DNA from: an uncultured Alphaproteobacteria bacterium
GTDB lineage: Bacteria; Pseudomonadota; Alphaproteobacteria; Methylaequorales; Methylaequoraceae
Direction of reading: 5' to 3'
Assembly: GCA_902590895.1 (NCBI GenBank)
Contig: CACIYM010000010.1
Coordinates: 1 to 34,682 of the forward strand
DNA length: 34,682 nucleotides
The translations under genes and the position numbers were made by a program. Shown here one piece after another: positions 19,511-27,606 of the stretch (within the stretch, counting starts at the first letter, position 1; every line of letters starts with the position of its first letter). The notes under the pieces were generated by a model. The model did not search any database, was not told where the DNA came from, and was given only the letters and a program-made list of their open reading frames with translations.

Positions 19511-20148
19511 TTATTATCTCCAAGATTAATTGTTTTATATGTTGAGGTTAATATATTATGGTTATTTGAAGTCATAATTATTGTAGCTCCAAGTTTGTTA
19601 AGTGATTCAAGTAGAAAAAATAACTTTTTCTTAGTATCCCCGTCTAAGTAATTTTCAGGTTGATCAGCAATAATTATTTTTGGATTATTTATTAATGCCC
19701 TTGCAATTACTACTCTTTGTTTTTCACCGTTAGAAAGTTTATTTACTAATTCACCACTTATTTGTTTTAAGTCTAGCCAGTTAAGAATTTCGTCAATTCT
19801 ATTTTTGAAGTGTTTCTTTTTACTTTGAATTTCACTAGCAATTTCAATATTTTGGTAGACGGAAAAAAAGGGAATCAAATAGTCATTCTGCAATATTACA
19901 CCAACTTTTTTTCTATATTCCAAGATATTTACTTTTTGATTCTCATTTATTCTTTTTCCATAAAGGAATATTTTACCATTACTTGGAAGAATCTTTAAAA
20001 AAAATAATTTTAAAAGTAAAGATTTTCCGACTGCATTTTTTCCATTTACCATAAAAAAATCTCCTGCATTAATGGTAAGTGAAAAATTAAAAAGATTTTT
20101 TTTTTCAACGTTCAAAGAGATATTTTCAAATCTTAAAATTTCGCTCAT
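19504..20148 (-). CDS. ftsE: Cell division ABC protein FtsE with altered catalytic residues
   Basis: FtsE is the nucleotide-binding subunit of the FtsEX complex. The 214-residue protein has Walker A GKNAVGKS (36-43), Q-loop Gln87, signature LSNGEKQR (138-145) and Walker B IIIAD (158-162). After the Walker B aspartate, the catalytic glutamate is Gln163 (codon CAA; ADQPENYLD instead of ADEPTGNLD). Aligned to the E. coli segment ending in MATHD, the switch histidine position reads Asn195 (MTSNN); a histidine occurs two residues later. Both changes would be expected to weaken ATP hydrolysis. It lies 6 bases after lysA and overlaps ftsX. A general ABC exporter ATPase is less likely given the neighbour. 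Confidence 0.88.
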   Translation of the reverse strand: MSEILRFENISLNVEKKNLFNFSLTINAGDFFMVNGKNAVGKSLLLKLFFLKILPSNGKIFLYGKRINENQKVNILEYRKKVGVILQNDYLIPFFSVYQNIEIASEIQSKKKHFKNRIDEILNWLDLKQISGELVNKLSNGEKQRVVIARALINNPKIIIADQPENYLDGDTKKKLFFLLESLNKLGATIIMTSNNHNILTSTYKTINLGDNKC

Positions 20149-20154
20149 GAAAAA

Positions 20155-21378
20155 TTATATTCCAAAAAAATTTTTCCCTTCAATCAAAACTTCTTTTGCT
20201 TCATTCCTCAAATTGTATCTTGAGGACATACATGAGCCATATGCTCCTGTTGACAAAATTACTATCAAATCATTTTGTTTTAACTCAGACATTAGAAAAT
20301 TTTTTTTAAAAATATCGCTACTTTCACAAATGGGACCGACCACCTCATATTTTTGTTTTGTTTTTTTATTTTTCACAGGAAATATTTGATGATCTGAACT
20401 GTAAAGGGAGGGTCTTATAAAATTATTCATTCCAGCATCAATTATCAAAAAGGTTTTGTTCTCTCCCTTTTTAATTCTTATTACTTTTGACAAAATAACT
20501 CCAGATTCACCCACTAAAAATCTACCTGGCTCTAATATAATTTGAGTTTTGAAATCCGTAAAATATTTCTCAATCAATTTTGCATAGTTTGAAATAGTAA
20601 AAATTTTGTCTTTTTTATCATTATAGACAATTCCAACACCCCCGCCAATATCTATCGATTTAAGAGTAAAAGATTTTTTTTGAAGATTAAGAATTAAATT
20701 TCTAAGTTTTTTAAAAGCAAGTTTGAATGGTAACAAGCTTCTAATTTGTGAGCCTATGTGAATAGAAACACAGTTTATATCAACATAACCATTATTTCTA
20801 AATTTCTGAAAAATACTTACTATTTTTGTTTGAGGTATACCAAATTTATCTTCAAACCTTCCTGTAGAAATTTTTTTGTGCGTTTGAGCATCTACATTTG
20901 GATTGACTCTAAGACCAACATCAATTTTTTTTTTAAGTTTTTTACAGATCTCAATTACTTCCTGTAATTCTTCTTCACTTTCAACATTGATCTGCTTAAT
21001 TTGATTTTTTACTGCAAATTTTATCTCCTCAGAAGTTTTACCAACACCCGAAAAAACAATTTTTTTTTTGCTTATTCCATTTTTGAGACATTGCTTAAGC
21101 TCACCTATCGATACAACATCGGCTCCAGCTCCGAGTTGACCAAGAATTTTAATTATATTTTTATTAAAGTTTGCTTTAACAGCGTAACAAATTAAGGGTT
21201 TACAATTACTGAAAGATTTTTTTAATTCTTTGAAATTATATTTGATTTGAGAAACTGAATAACAGTAAACAGGTGTTTTTATTGCTTTTGCAATTCCTAC
21301 TAATGAAACCTCTTCCATTTTTAGAGAGTCGCTTTCATATGAAAGAAATTTGTTATATTTGACTATTTTTTTTTTCAT
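20155..21378 (-). CDS. lysA: Diaminopimelate decarboxylase
   Basis: LysA decarboxylates meso-diaminopimelate to lysine, the last step of the pathway, using PLP. The 407-residue protein has Lys68 in CYAVKANFN for the Schiff base, CVSIHIGSQ, SIDIGGGVGI for phosphate binding, EPGRFLVGESG and VVGPICESSD with the catalytic Cys-Glu-Ser region near the C-terminus. Its ATG overlaps the TGA of the small lipoprotein gene upstream (ATGA), so the two are likely co-translated. Confidence 0.96.
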   Translation of the reverse strand: MKKKIVKYNKFLSYESDSLKMEEVSLVGIAKAIKTPVYCYSVSQIKYNFKELKKSFSNCKPLICYAVKANFNKNIIKILGQLGAGADVVSIGELKQCLKNGISKKKIVFSGVGKTSEEIKFAVKNQIKQINVESEEELQEVIEICKKLKKKIDVGLRVNPNVDAQTHKKISTGRFEDKFGIPQTKIVSIFQKFRNNGYVDINCVSIHIGSQIRSLLPFKLAFKKLRNLILNLQKKSFTLKSIDIGGGVGIVYNDKKDKIFTISNYAKLIEKYFTDFKTQIILEPGRFLVGESGVILSKVIRIKKGENKTFLIIDAGMNNFIRPSLYSSDHQIFPVKNKKTKQKYEVVGPICESSDIFKKNFLMSELKQNDLIVILSTGAYGSCMSSRYNLRNEAKEVLIEGKNFFGI

Positions 21379-21497
21379 TTTTTATTAGGATATTGTTTTG
21401 GATAATCGCTATTAGGGTATCTTTCAAGGCTTGTTTTTTTCCCACATCCAGAAAAAACAAATAATGATAATATAATAAAATTTACAAAAAACTTCAT
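21375..21497 (-). CDS. lptM: Small lipoprotein, LptM/YifL-like
   Basis: This 40-residue gene is easily missed. It encodes a short signal peptide (MKFFVNFIILSLFVF) and a lipobox ending SGC, with Cys18 as the predicted lipidation site. After that come GKKTSLERYP, NSDYPKQYP and NKK. The order CGKK-x-LE, then a tail with repeated Tyr-Pro, is what I know from the LptM family encoded between argH and lysA in alphaproteobacteria. In E. coli LptM aids maturation of the LPS-export protein LptD. It overlaps lysA by 4 bases and lies 7 bases after argH. Family membership is good; function is by analogy. Confidence 0.83.
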   Translation of the reverse strand: MKFFVNFIILSLFVFSGCGKKTSLERYPNSDYPKQYPNKK

Positions 21498-21504
21498 ATT
21501 ACTT

Positions 21505-22893
21505 CTATAATTTTTTTTTTGCTCTTAACAATGCCTCTTTAACTCTATCAGAAGCAGTACCTCCATAAGATTTTTTTTGATTAATGGAGTTTATGGGTGA
21601 TAAAAAAGTGTATACATCTTTTGTTATTTTCGGTTCGATTGATTGCATTAACTTTAGATCAAGTTCATGTAATTTCATCTTTTGTTTTTCAGCTAACAAA
21701 ACTATTTTTCCTGAGATCTCGTGTGCCTGTCTAAATGTTTTTCCTATATTTTTCACAATCCAATCTGCAAGATCTGTCGCTGTAGAATATCCATCAAAAG
21801 AAGACTTCAACATGGCCTTTTTATTAATTTTTACTAATTTTATTATCTCATTTGTTACCTTTAAAATAATATCAATTGATTCGTATGCATCGAAAATTGC
21901 TTCTTTATCTTCTTGTAAATCCTTACTATACCCTGTTGGAAGTCCCTTAAGAACAATCAAAATATTTATCATTGAAGAAAATATTCTTCCTGTTTTAGCT
22001 CTTATTAATTCTGCAGAATCGGGATTTTTTTTTTGTGGCATTATGGAAGAACCTGTACTTAACGAATCTGGAAATTTTAAAAAATCAAATGAACTACTAC
22101 TCCAAATTATAAAATCTTCAGCAAATCTTGATAAATGCATGCTTAACGTTGAAACGATAAATAAAAAGTCAAGAACAAAATCTCTATCAGAAACACTATC
22201 GATCGAATTCTCAGATGGTTTTTTAAAACCAAGATTTTTTGCTAATGAAAATCGATCAATTTCAAAAAAGTTCGTACCAACTAATGCCCCACTTCCTAAA
22301 GGACACTCATTGAGATTTTCTTGGAGATTTCTAACTCTTTTTTTATCTCTCTGCAACATTTCAAACAAAGATAAGAGATAGTGTGCAAATAAAACCGGTT
22401 GAGCATTCTGAAGGTGAGTAAAACCTGGCATTATTACAGAAAAATTTATTTCTGCTTTTTTTATTATAGCTTTTTGAATATCAATAATATCTTTAACTAA
22501 AATACCTAACTTTTCTCTTGTCCACAATTTAAGATCTGTAACAACCTGATCATTTCTTGATTTTCCAGTATGAATTTTTCCGGCAAGACTTCCTATTTTT
22601 TTTTTTAAAGACATTTCTATATTCATATGAATATCTTCAAAATCTTCAGAGAATTTATATTTACCCACATTTATTTGCTTACAAATTTCTTCCAAAGCTT
22701 TTTTAATTTTTTTATATTCCGGATCTGTAATAATTTTTGCTTTTTTAAGTGATTTAGAATACTCAAGATTTAATTTAATATCCTGGAGAGCTAATTTGTA
22801 GTCAAATCCAATAGAATTATTAATCTTTTTAAGTAAATTAGAAGATTTATTTTCAAATCTACCACCCCATAATGGATTTATTGACTTTTTCAT
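21505..22893 (-). CDS. argH: Argininosuccinate lyase
   Basis: ArgH splits argininosuccinate into arginine and fumarate. The 462-residue protein belongs to the fumarase/aspartase superfamily. It starts with LWGGRFENK and has IHTGKSRNDQVVTD (108-120), MPGFTHLQNAQPV with the active-site His, and the family signature GSSIMPQKKNPD (281-292) with its catalytic serine loop. It is the first gene of the minus-strand run to plsC. The ATG is preceded by TAGAGA, a plausible ribosome binding site. Only 22 bases separate it from the divergent thioredoxin gene. Confidence 0.97.
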   Translation of the reverse strand: MKKSINPLWGGRFENKSSNLLKKINNSIGFDYKLALQDIKLNLEYSKSLKKAKIITDPEYKKIKKALEEICKQINVGKYKFSEDFEDIHMNIEMSLKKKIGSLAGKIHTGKSRNDQVVTDLKLWTREKLGILVKDIIDIQKAIIKKAEINFSVIMPGFTHLQNAQPVLFAHYLLSLFEMLQRDKKRVRNLQENLNECPLGSGALVGTNFFEIDRFSLAKNLGFKKPSENSIDSVSDRDFVLDFLFIVSTLSMHLSRFAEDFIIWSSSSFDFLKFPDSLSTGSSIMPQKKNPDSAELIRAKTGRIFSSMINILIVLKGLPTGYSKDLQEDKEAIFDAYESIDIILKVTNEIIKLVKINKKAMLKSSFDGYSTATDLADWIVKNIGKTFRQAHEISGKIVLLAEKQKMKLHELDLKLMQSIEPKITKDVYTFLSPINSINQKKSYGGTASDRVKEALLRAKKKL

Positions 22894-22915
22894 TTTTTAT
22901 CTCTAAAAATTATAT

Positions 22916-23422
22916 ATGTTTCGTTTAACTTTATTTTTATTCACAATTATTTTTTCAAATCTATCTTATTCCGACGATAACAATCAACTACAAATAAATA
23001 AACCTCCTATAAATATAGAGCCATTTACATTAAAAACGGAAAATGGACTCGAGGAGAATTTTTTTAACACAAATGAAAAAGTAATTTTACTCAACTTTTG
23101 GGCAACTTGGTGTCCACCATGTATAAAAGAAATCCCTGATTTGCAAAAATTAAAGAAAGAGTTTGGGTCTGGATTAGAAATTTTTTTTATCTCTGTGGAT
23201 TCGAACTTTGAAAAAGTCGTTCCAAAATTTCTAAAAAAAAATAAATTTTCAAAACTCAGAGTGTTTAATGATCAAAAATTAATTATTTCAAATAAATTTA
23301 AAGTTAAAATAATGCCAACCACTATAATTATTAATAAAGAGTTTAAAGAAATATACAGGATAGTGGGGTATGTAGACTGGCAAAGCCAAAAATATAAATC
23401 ACTTATTAAAAATTTATTATAA
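22916..23422 (+). CDS. Exported TlpA-like thiol-disulfide oxidoreductase
   Basis: This 168-residue periplasmic thioredoxin-fold protein has a signal peptide at about 1-19 (ending NLSYSD) and the redox motif WATWCPPC with Cys66 and Cys69. The cis-proline loop is KIMPTTIIIN, and VGYVDW closes the domain. TlpA-type proteins usually reduce disulfides in apocytochrome c or copper-binding factors; the target is not indicated here. It is encoded divergently from argH, as often in alphaproteobacteria. TTGACT at 22881-22886 may be its -35 box, and no Shine-Dalgarno sequence precedes the ATG. It overlaps the convergent etfA by 6 bases (TTATAA). Confidence 0.9.
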   Translation: MFRLTLFLFTIIFSNLSYSDDNNQLQINKPPINIEPFTLKTENGLEENFFNTNEKVILLNFWATWCPPCIKEIPDLQKLKKEFGSGLEIFFISVDSNFEKVVPKFLKKNKFSKLRVFNDQKLIISNKFKVKIMPTTIIINKEFKEIYRIVGYVDWQSQKYKSLIKNLL

Positions 23423-24355
23423 TTTTTTTTCAAGCTCTGGTAAAATTTCAAATAAATCCGCCACTAAACCATAATCTGAAAACTTAAAGATAGGTGCTTC
23501 TTCATCCTTGTTAATACTTGCAATAAACTTGGAGTCCTTGATACCGGCAATATGTTGGGTCGCTCCAGAAATACCTACGGCAACATAAAGATCAGGTGCT
23601 ACAATTTTCCCAGTTTGACCAACTTGCCAATCATTGGGTACAAAACCAGCATCAACCGCAGCTCTGCTGGCACCCATAGCCGCGCCAAGTTTATCTGCTA
23701 TACCTTCTAATAATTTAAAGTTGTCACCATTTTGCATTCCTCTACCACCAGAAATAATTACTTTAGCTGAGGTAAGTTCAGGTCTGTCAGATTTTGATTC
23801 GTCATATGCTACAAAAGATACTGAACTTAAATCAACACTTTCTAAGTTTACATTTTCAACTTCAACATTTGAAGTCTGACCACATGGTTCAAAACAGGTA
23901 GGTCTTACAGTCAAAATTTTAATTTTTTCATTTGATTTGACTTTAGCAATAGCATTTCCAGCGTAAATAGGTCTTTCAAAGGTATCACTATCAAAAACTT
24001 TTATTATGTCAGAAATTTGTTGAACATCTAGTTTTGTGGCTATTTTTGGTGATAGATTTTTTCCAAAGGTACTAGACGGAGTCAGTACATGAGTATATTC
24101 ATCTTTAGTTTTCAAGAATTCCAATATGTGTGTAGATAAATTTTCTGCAATGGGGTTTTGAAGTCCGTCTTTGTCAATGACATAAACTTTTTTTACATCA
24201 TTTGCCTTTTTAATTTCATCTACTGCCTCTTGAAGTTGGTTACCAACAATCAATGCGTCAACGGATTCGCAGATCTGGGATGCTGCTGTAATTGTTGAAA
24301 AAGTAGAGGTTTTGATAGATTTATTATTATGTTCAACTATTACTAATGCTTTCAT
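23417..24355 (-). CDS. etfA: Electron transfer flavoprotein subunit alpha
   Basis: EtfA carries the FAD that takes electrons from acyl-CoA dehydrogenases and passes them to ETF:ubiquinone oxidoreductase. The 312-residue protein has the C-terminal FAD domain: SGGRGMQNGDNFKLLE, GASRAAVDAGFVPND, GQTGKIVAPDLYVAVGISGA and QHIAGIKDSKFI. It overlaps etfB by 4 bases. It is the last gene of the ccr-mcd operon, so methylsuccinyl-CoA dehydrogenase is a likely donor, though ETF also serves other dehydrogenases. Confidence 0.97.
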   Translation of the reverse strand: MKALVIVEHNNKSIKTSTFSTITAASQICESVDALIVGNQLQEAVDEIKKANDVKKVYVIDKDGLQNPIAENLSTHILEFLKTKDEYTHVLTPSSTFGKNLSPKIATKLDVQQISDIIKVFDSDTFERPIYAGNAIAKVKSNEKIKILTVRPTCFEPCGQTSNVEVENVNLESVDLSSVSFVAYDESKSDRPELTSAKVIISGGRGMQNGDNFKLLEGIADKLGAAMGASRAAVDAGFVPNDWQVGQTGKIVAPDLYVAVGISGATQHIAGIKDSKFIASINKDEEAPIFKFSDYGLVADLFEILPELEKKL

Positions 24356-25107
24356 ATTACGTTTGCCTCATTTTTAAGTTTATCAATAAGAGAATCAACA
24401 TCATTAACAATTACTCCTGGTTTTCTCTCTGGAGGCTCATTAACTTCAATTGTTTCTACTCTTCTTTTTAAATCAATATTTAATTCATTAATGTCAAGAA
24501 TATCAATTTTTTTTTGCTTTGCCTTCATTATATTTGGTAAAGAAGCATATCTTGGTTCGTTTAGCCTTAAATCAGTTGTTATAACGCAGGGTATGGAAAT
24601 TTTAATTGTCTCAAGACCACCGTCAACCTCTCTAGTAACATTAATAGTTTTGTCATCGTTAACTTCAACTTTTGATGCAAATGTGGCTTGATGGCAGTCG
24701 AGCAAGCTTGACAAAATCTGACCCGTTTGATTACAATCATCATCTATCGCTTGTTTTCCTAGAATCACCATATCAGGAGATTCTTTATCAAACACAGACT
24801 TTATAATTTTACCTACGTTCAGAGGATCTATTTCCTGACCGTTTGTTTTAACAAGAACGCCTCTATCTCCACCCATTGCTAGTCCTGTCCTAATTGTTTC
24901 TTGTGAGGTGTCAGCGCCAATTGAAAGAACAATAATCTCATCAATAACTCCTTTTTCTTTTAATTTTACTGCTTCCTCAACAGCGATCTCGTCAAAAGGG
25001 TTCATAGACATTTTTACATTTTCAGTTTCAACTCCAGATTTATCAGTTTTTACTCTTATCTTGACGTTATAATCAATAACTCTTTTAACACAAACTAACG
25101 CTTTCAT
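24352..25107 (-). CDS. etfB: Electron transfer flavoprotein subunit beta
   Basis: EtfB binds AMP structurally and pairs with EtfA. The 251-residue protein begins MKALVCVKRVIDYNVKIRVK, with the conserved MSMNPFDEIAVEEAVKLKE and LGKQAIDDDCNQTGQILSSLL, then TREVDGGLETI and LRLNEPRYASLPNIMKAKQK, the recognition-loop region where dehydrogenases dock. It follows the adenosyltransferase gene by 15 bases and overlaps etfA by 4. Confidence 0.97.
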   Translation of the reverse strand: MKALVCVKRVIDYNVKIRVKTDKSGVETENVKMSMNPFDEIAVEEAVKLKEKGVIDEIIVLSIGADTSQETIRTGLAMGGDRGVLVKTNGQEIDPLNVGKIIKSVFDKESPDMVILGKQAIDDDCNQTGQILSSLLDCHQATFASKVEVNDDKTINVTREVDGGLETIKISIPCVITTDLRLNEPRYASLPNIMKAKQKKIDILDINELNIDLKRRVETIEVNEPPERKPGVIVNDVDSLIDKLKNEANVI

Positions 25108-25122
25108 TTTTAATTCCTTAAA

Positions 25123-25668
25123 TTATTTTTTGTTTGGAACCCAGAGTATATCACCATCTTTAATATTCTCAATCCTTGCTGACACAAAAAGAAAATCGGA
25201 TAACCTGTTTATATATTTAATTATTTCAGGATCTATTTTTTCTTTTGAATCTAACTTTACTAATGTTCTTTCACACCTTCGAGTAACAGTTCGAGCAAGA
25301 TGCAGAAATGACGAACTTTTGGTTCCGCCTGGTAAAATAAATGATGTTAAGGAAGAAAGTTTTGAATTCATTTTGTCTATTTCTTCCTCTAGATTTATTA
25401 CTCCTTTTGAAATTGATTCATATTTCTCTTTTTTTTGAGGCATACACAAATCTGCTCCGATATCAAATAGTTCGTTTTGTATCTTCGTTAGTTTTTTTTT
25501 TTGCTGATTTGAACAAAAACAAATTGCTACACCAATTGTTGCATTTATCTCGTCTACTTCACCATAACATTTTACTCTTAGCGAATTTTTTTTAACCCTG
25601 TCGCCGTTACCTAAACTAGTTATGCCAGTATCGCCACCCCTAGTATAGATTTTATCAAGTTTAATCAA
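25123..25668 (-). CDS. pduO: ATP:cob(I)alamin adenosyltransferase, PduO type
   Basis: This enzyme attaches the adenosyl group to cob(I)alamin to make coenzyme B12. The 181-residue protein shows the PduO-type signature: YTRGGDTGITSLGNGDRV (8-24, ATP binding), YGEVDEINATIGVA (35-48), then ILPGGTKSSSFLHLARTV and RRCERTLV, and NRLSDFLFVSARI. It sits in one operon with ccr and mcd and near the divergent ecm, whose product needs adenosylcobalamin. This makes supply of that cofactor its most likely job. The gene name cobO is used for an unrelated type. Confidence 0.95.
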   Translation of the reverse strand: MIKLDKIYTRGGDTGITSLGNGDRVKKNSLRVKCYGEVDEINATIGVAICFCSNQQKKKLTKIQNELFDIGADLCMPQKKEKYESISKGVINLEEEIDKMNSKLSSLTSFILPGGTKSSSFLHLARTVTRRCERTLVKLDSKEKIDPEIIKYINRLSDFLFVSARIENIKDGDILWVPNKK

Positions 25669-25682
25669 AGTTATTTCGAATT

Positions 25683-25877
25683 TTAAGTTTTATAGTAGAG
25701 AGCAATAGTTAAAATTAATAAACTAACAAACTGTATTGCAACTCTATATCTCATAAACAGATTAATTTTATTATCTTTATTATCACCGGACCTTGCTGAA
25801 TGAAAAAGACCTAGCATAAGGATGACGAACGTCGTAATTAGACAAATTACGATCAAGGAATTTAGTAGCAAATCCAT
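25683..25877 (-). CDS. Small twin-transmembrane HIG1-like protein
   Basis: This 64-residue membrane protein has two hydrophobic segments at about 4-24 and 45-62, joined by a charged loop with MRYRVAIQF, the pattern of HIG1-domain proteins (an M-R-x-RV-x-Q block before the second segment). Its ATG directly follows the mcd stop (TAAATG), and pduO comes 14 bases later, so it is clearly part of the operon. Small twin-helix genes next to pduO and etfBA are common in alphaproteobacteria. Mitochondrial HIG1 proteins associate with respiratory complexes; what this one does is unknown. Confidence 0.85.
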   Translation of the reverse strand: MDLLLNSLIVICLITTFVILMLGLFHSARSGDNKDNKINLFMRYRVAIQFVSLLILTIALYYKT

Positions 25878-27563
25878 TTATTTACCTAAAAGACCCTTTA
25901 TAACAATTTGAGCCTGAATTTCAGCAGCACCTTCAAATATGTTCAATATTCTGGAATCACAAAGAACCCTGCTTACTGGATACTCGAGAGCATAACCGTT
26001 GCCACCATGAATTTGAAGGGCACTGTCTGCGCTACTCCATGCTACCCTCGCCGCAAGAAGTTTTGCCATGCCAGCTTCAATATCGCATCTTATGTCATTA
26101 TCTTTTTCACGCGCAGAAAATAAGGTTATCTGTCTTGCAACAGTTGTTTCCATTACCATCCAAGCTAACTTATTAAAAATTCTGGAAAATTTGATTATGG
26201 GCTTTCCAAACTGACTTCTGTCTTTTGCATACTGCAAACCAAGTTCAAGTGCATTTTGAGAAACACCGACGGCTCGAGCCGCTGTCTGTATTCTGGCCGA
26301 TTCAAATGTCTCCATTAATTGTTTAAAACCTTTACCTTCCTCTTCACCCAAAAGGTTTTTCTTGCTAACCTTAATGGAATCTAAAGCTATTTCGTATTCT
26401 TTCATACCTCTGTAACCTAAAACTTCAATCTCGCTTCCAGACATGCCTTCCATTGGGAAAGGGTTTTCACAGTTACCTCTTGGTTTATCAACAAGGAACA
26501 TGCTAAGACCTCTATATCCTTTTTGATTAGAGTCAGTTCTGGCTAAAACTGTCATTAAATCTGACCTAGCCCCATGAGTTATCCATGTTTTATTTCCATT
26601 GATGATGTAACTATCTCCATCAAGTTGAGCCCTGGTTGATAAATTTCCTAAATCTGATCCAGTGTTAGGCTCAGTGAAAACAGCGGTTGTAAGAATGTTT
26701 CCAGAAGCAATCTCTGGTAAGTATTTGTTTTTTTGTTCTTCTGTACCACCTAAGCGGATTAGTTCGCCGGCGATCTCGGCTCTTGTTCCAAGAGATCCAG
26801 CAGCTAAAAATCCTCTAGAAAGTTCTTCCGTTACAACACACATTGCAACTTTACCCATACCTAAGCCGCCGTAACTTTCAGGTATAGCAATACTGAAAAC
26901 GCCTAATTCAGACATTTTTTCTAAAACTTGGTCGGGAATTAAGTCATCTTTCAAATGCCACTCATTGGCATTGGGAACAATTTCTTCATCTGTAAATTTT
27001 TTAAATTGATCCTGGATCATTTCTAGAGTTTCGTCATTCAAACCTAAATTTGGAAAAAAACCATTTTCTAGTGATTCTACTATTTCTGACTTAACTGTTT
27101 CAGACAAACCTAGTTTAATAAGTTGTGCGACATCAGGAGAATCGCAGAAACTAAAGCTTTGATTCGAGATGCCTAGATTTTCAGGCCTTATCATCTCTGT
27201 CTGACTCATCATAATACCACTTCTCATCTGACATAGATATTCCGCAAAAGAGAAGATCAAGATTCCGGACTCTAATTTAGTGGATTTTTCTGTCTGTTTA
27301 AGAGACTTAAACCAATTAAGGGTTTCTCGCAGGGCGATTCTGTAAGTTTCGAACCAAGCGTATCCATGACCCTCGTGTTGGTATTTCTCAAGTAACTGGT
27401 TACTTACCTTTCCATCTGAGGAAACTTTTTCTTTGAGATGAGACTTCGCTTCAGCGGATACAGATTCAAGTGAATTTAAGATTTTTTCAAATAGATCCAA
27501 GTTAGTGTTAACATAACTATGCGTTTCTACTATTTGATCTGATTTATTAAGAGAACTGTCCAT
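25878..27563 (-). CDS. mcd: Methylsuccinyl-CoA dehydrogenase
   Basis: Mcd oxidises (2S)-methylsuccinyl-CoA to mesaconyl-CoA in the ethylmalonyl-CoA pathway and passes electrons to ETF. The 561-residue protein has an N-terminal extension of about 160 residues (with YAWFETYRIALRETLNW and AEYLCQMRSGIMMSQTEM), which ordinary ~380-residue acyl-CoA dehydrogenases lack and Mcd has. The dehydrogenase core follows with VTEELSRG, AVFTEPNTGSDLG, TWITHGARSD, QIHGGNGYALEYPVSR and the catalytic glutamate Glu544 in IFEGAAEIQ. It lies 43 bases after ccr in the same operon. Family, length and context all agree. Confidence 0.94.
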   Translation of the reverse strand: MDSSLNKSDQIVETHSYVNTNLDLFEKILNSLESVSAEAKSHLKEKVSSDGKVSNQLLEKYQHEGHGYAWFETYRIALRETLNWFKSLKQTEKSTKLESGILIFSFAEYLCQMRSGIMMSQTEMIRPENLGISNQSFSFCDSPDVAQLIKLGLSETVKSEIVESLENGFFPNLGLNDETLEMIQDQFKKFTDEEIVPNANEWHLKDDLIPDQVLEKMSELGVFSIAIPESYGGLGMGKVAMCVVTEELSRGFLAAGSLGTRAEIAGELIRLGGTEEQKNKYLPEIASGNILTTAVFTEPNTGSDLGNLSTRAQLDGDSYIINGNKTWITHGARSDLMTVLARTDSNQKGYRGLSMFLVDKPRGNCENPFPMEGMSGSEIEVLGYRGMKEYEIALDSIKVSKKNLLGEEEGKGFKQLMETFESARIQTAARAVGVSQNALELGLQYAKDRSQFGKPIIKFSRIFNKLAWMVMETTVARQITLFSAREKDNDIRCDIEAGMAKLLAARVAWSSADSALQIHGGNGYALEYPVSRVLCDSRILNIFEGAAEIQAQIVIKGLLGK

Positions 27564-27606
27564 AAGTTGTTAATTTAGTTGTTTTGGTATAATTTTCAAG
27601 CTAATT

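Noticed and set aside
21584-22381. 265-codon plus-strand ORF
   Set aside because: It lies antisense within argH, has no family motif, and its length follows from codon bias of the real gene.
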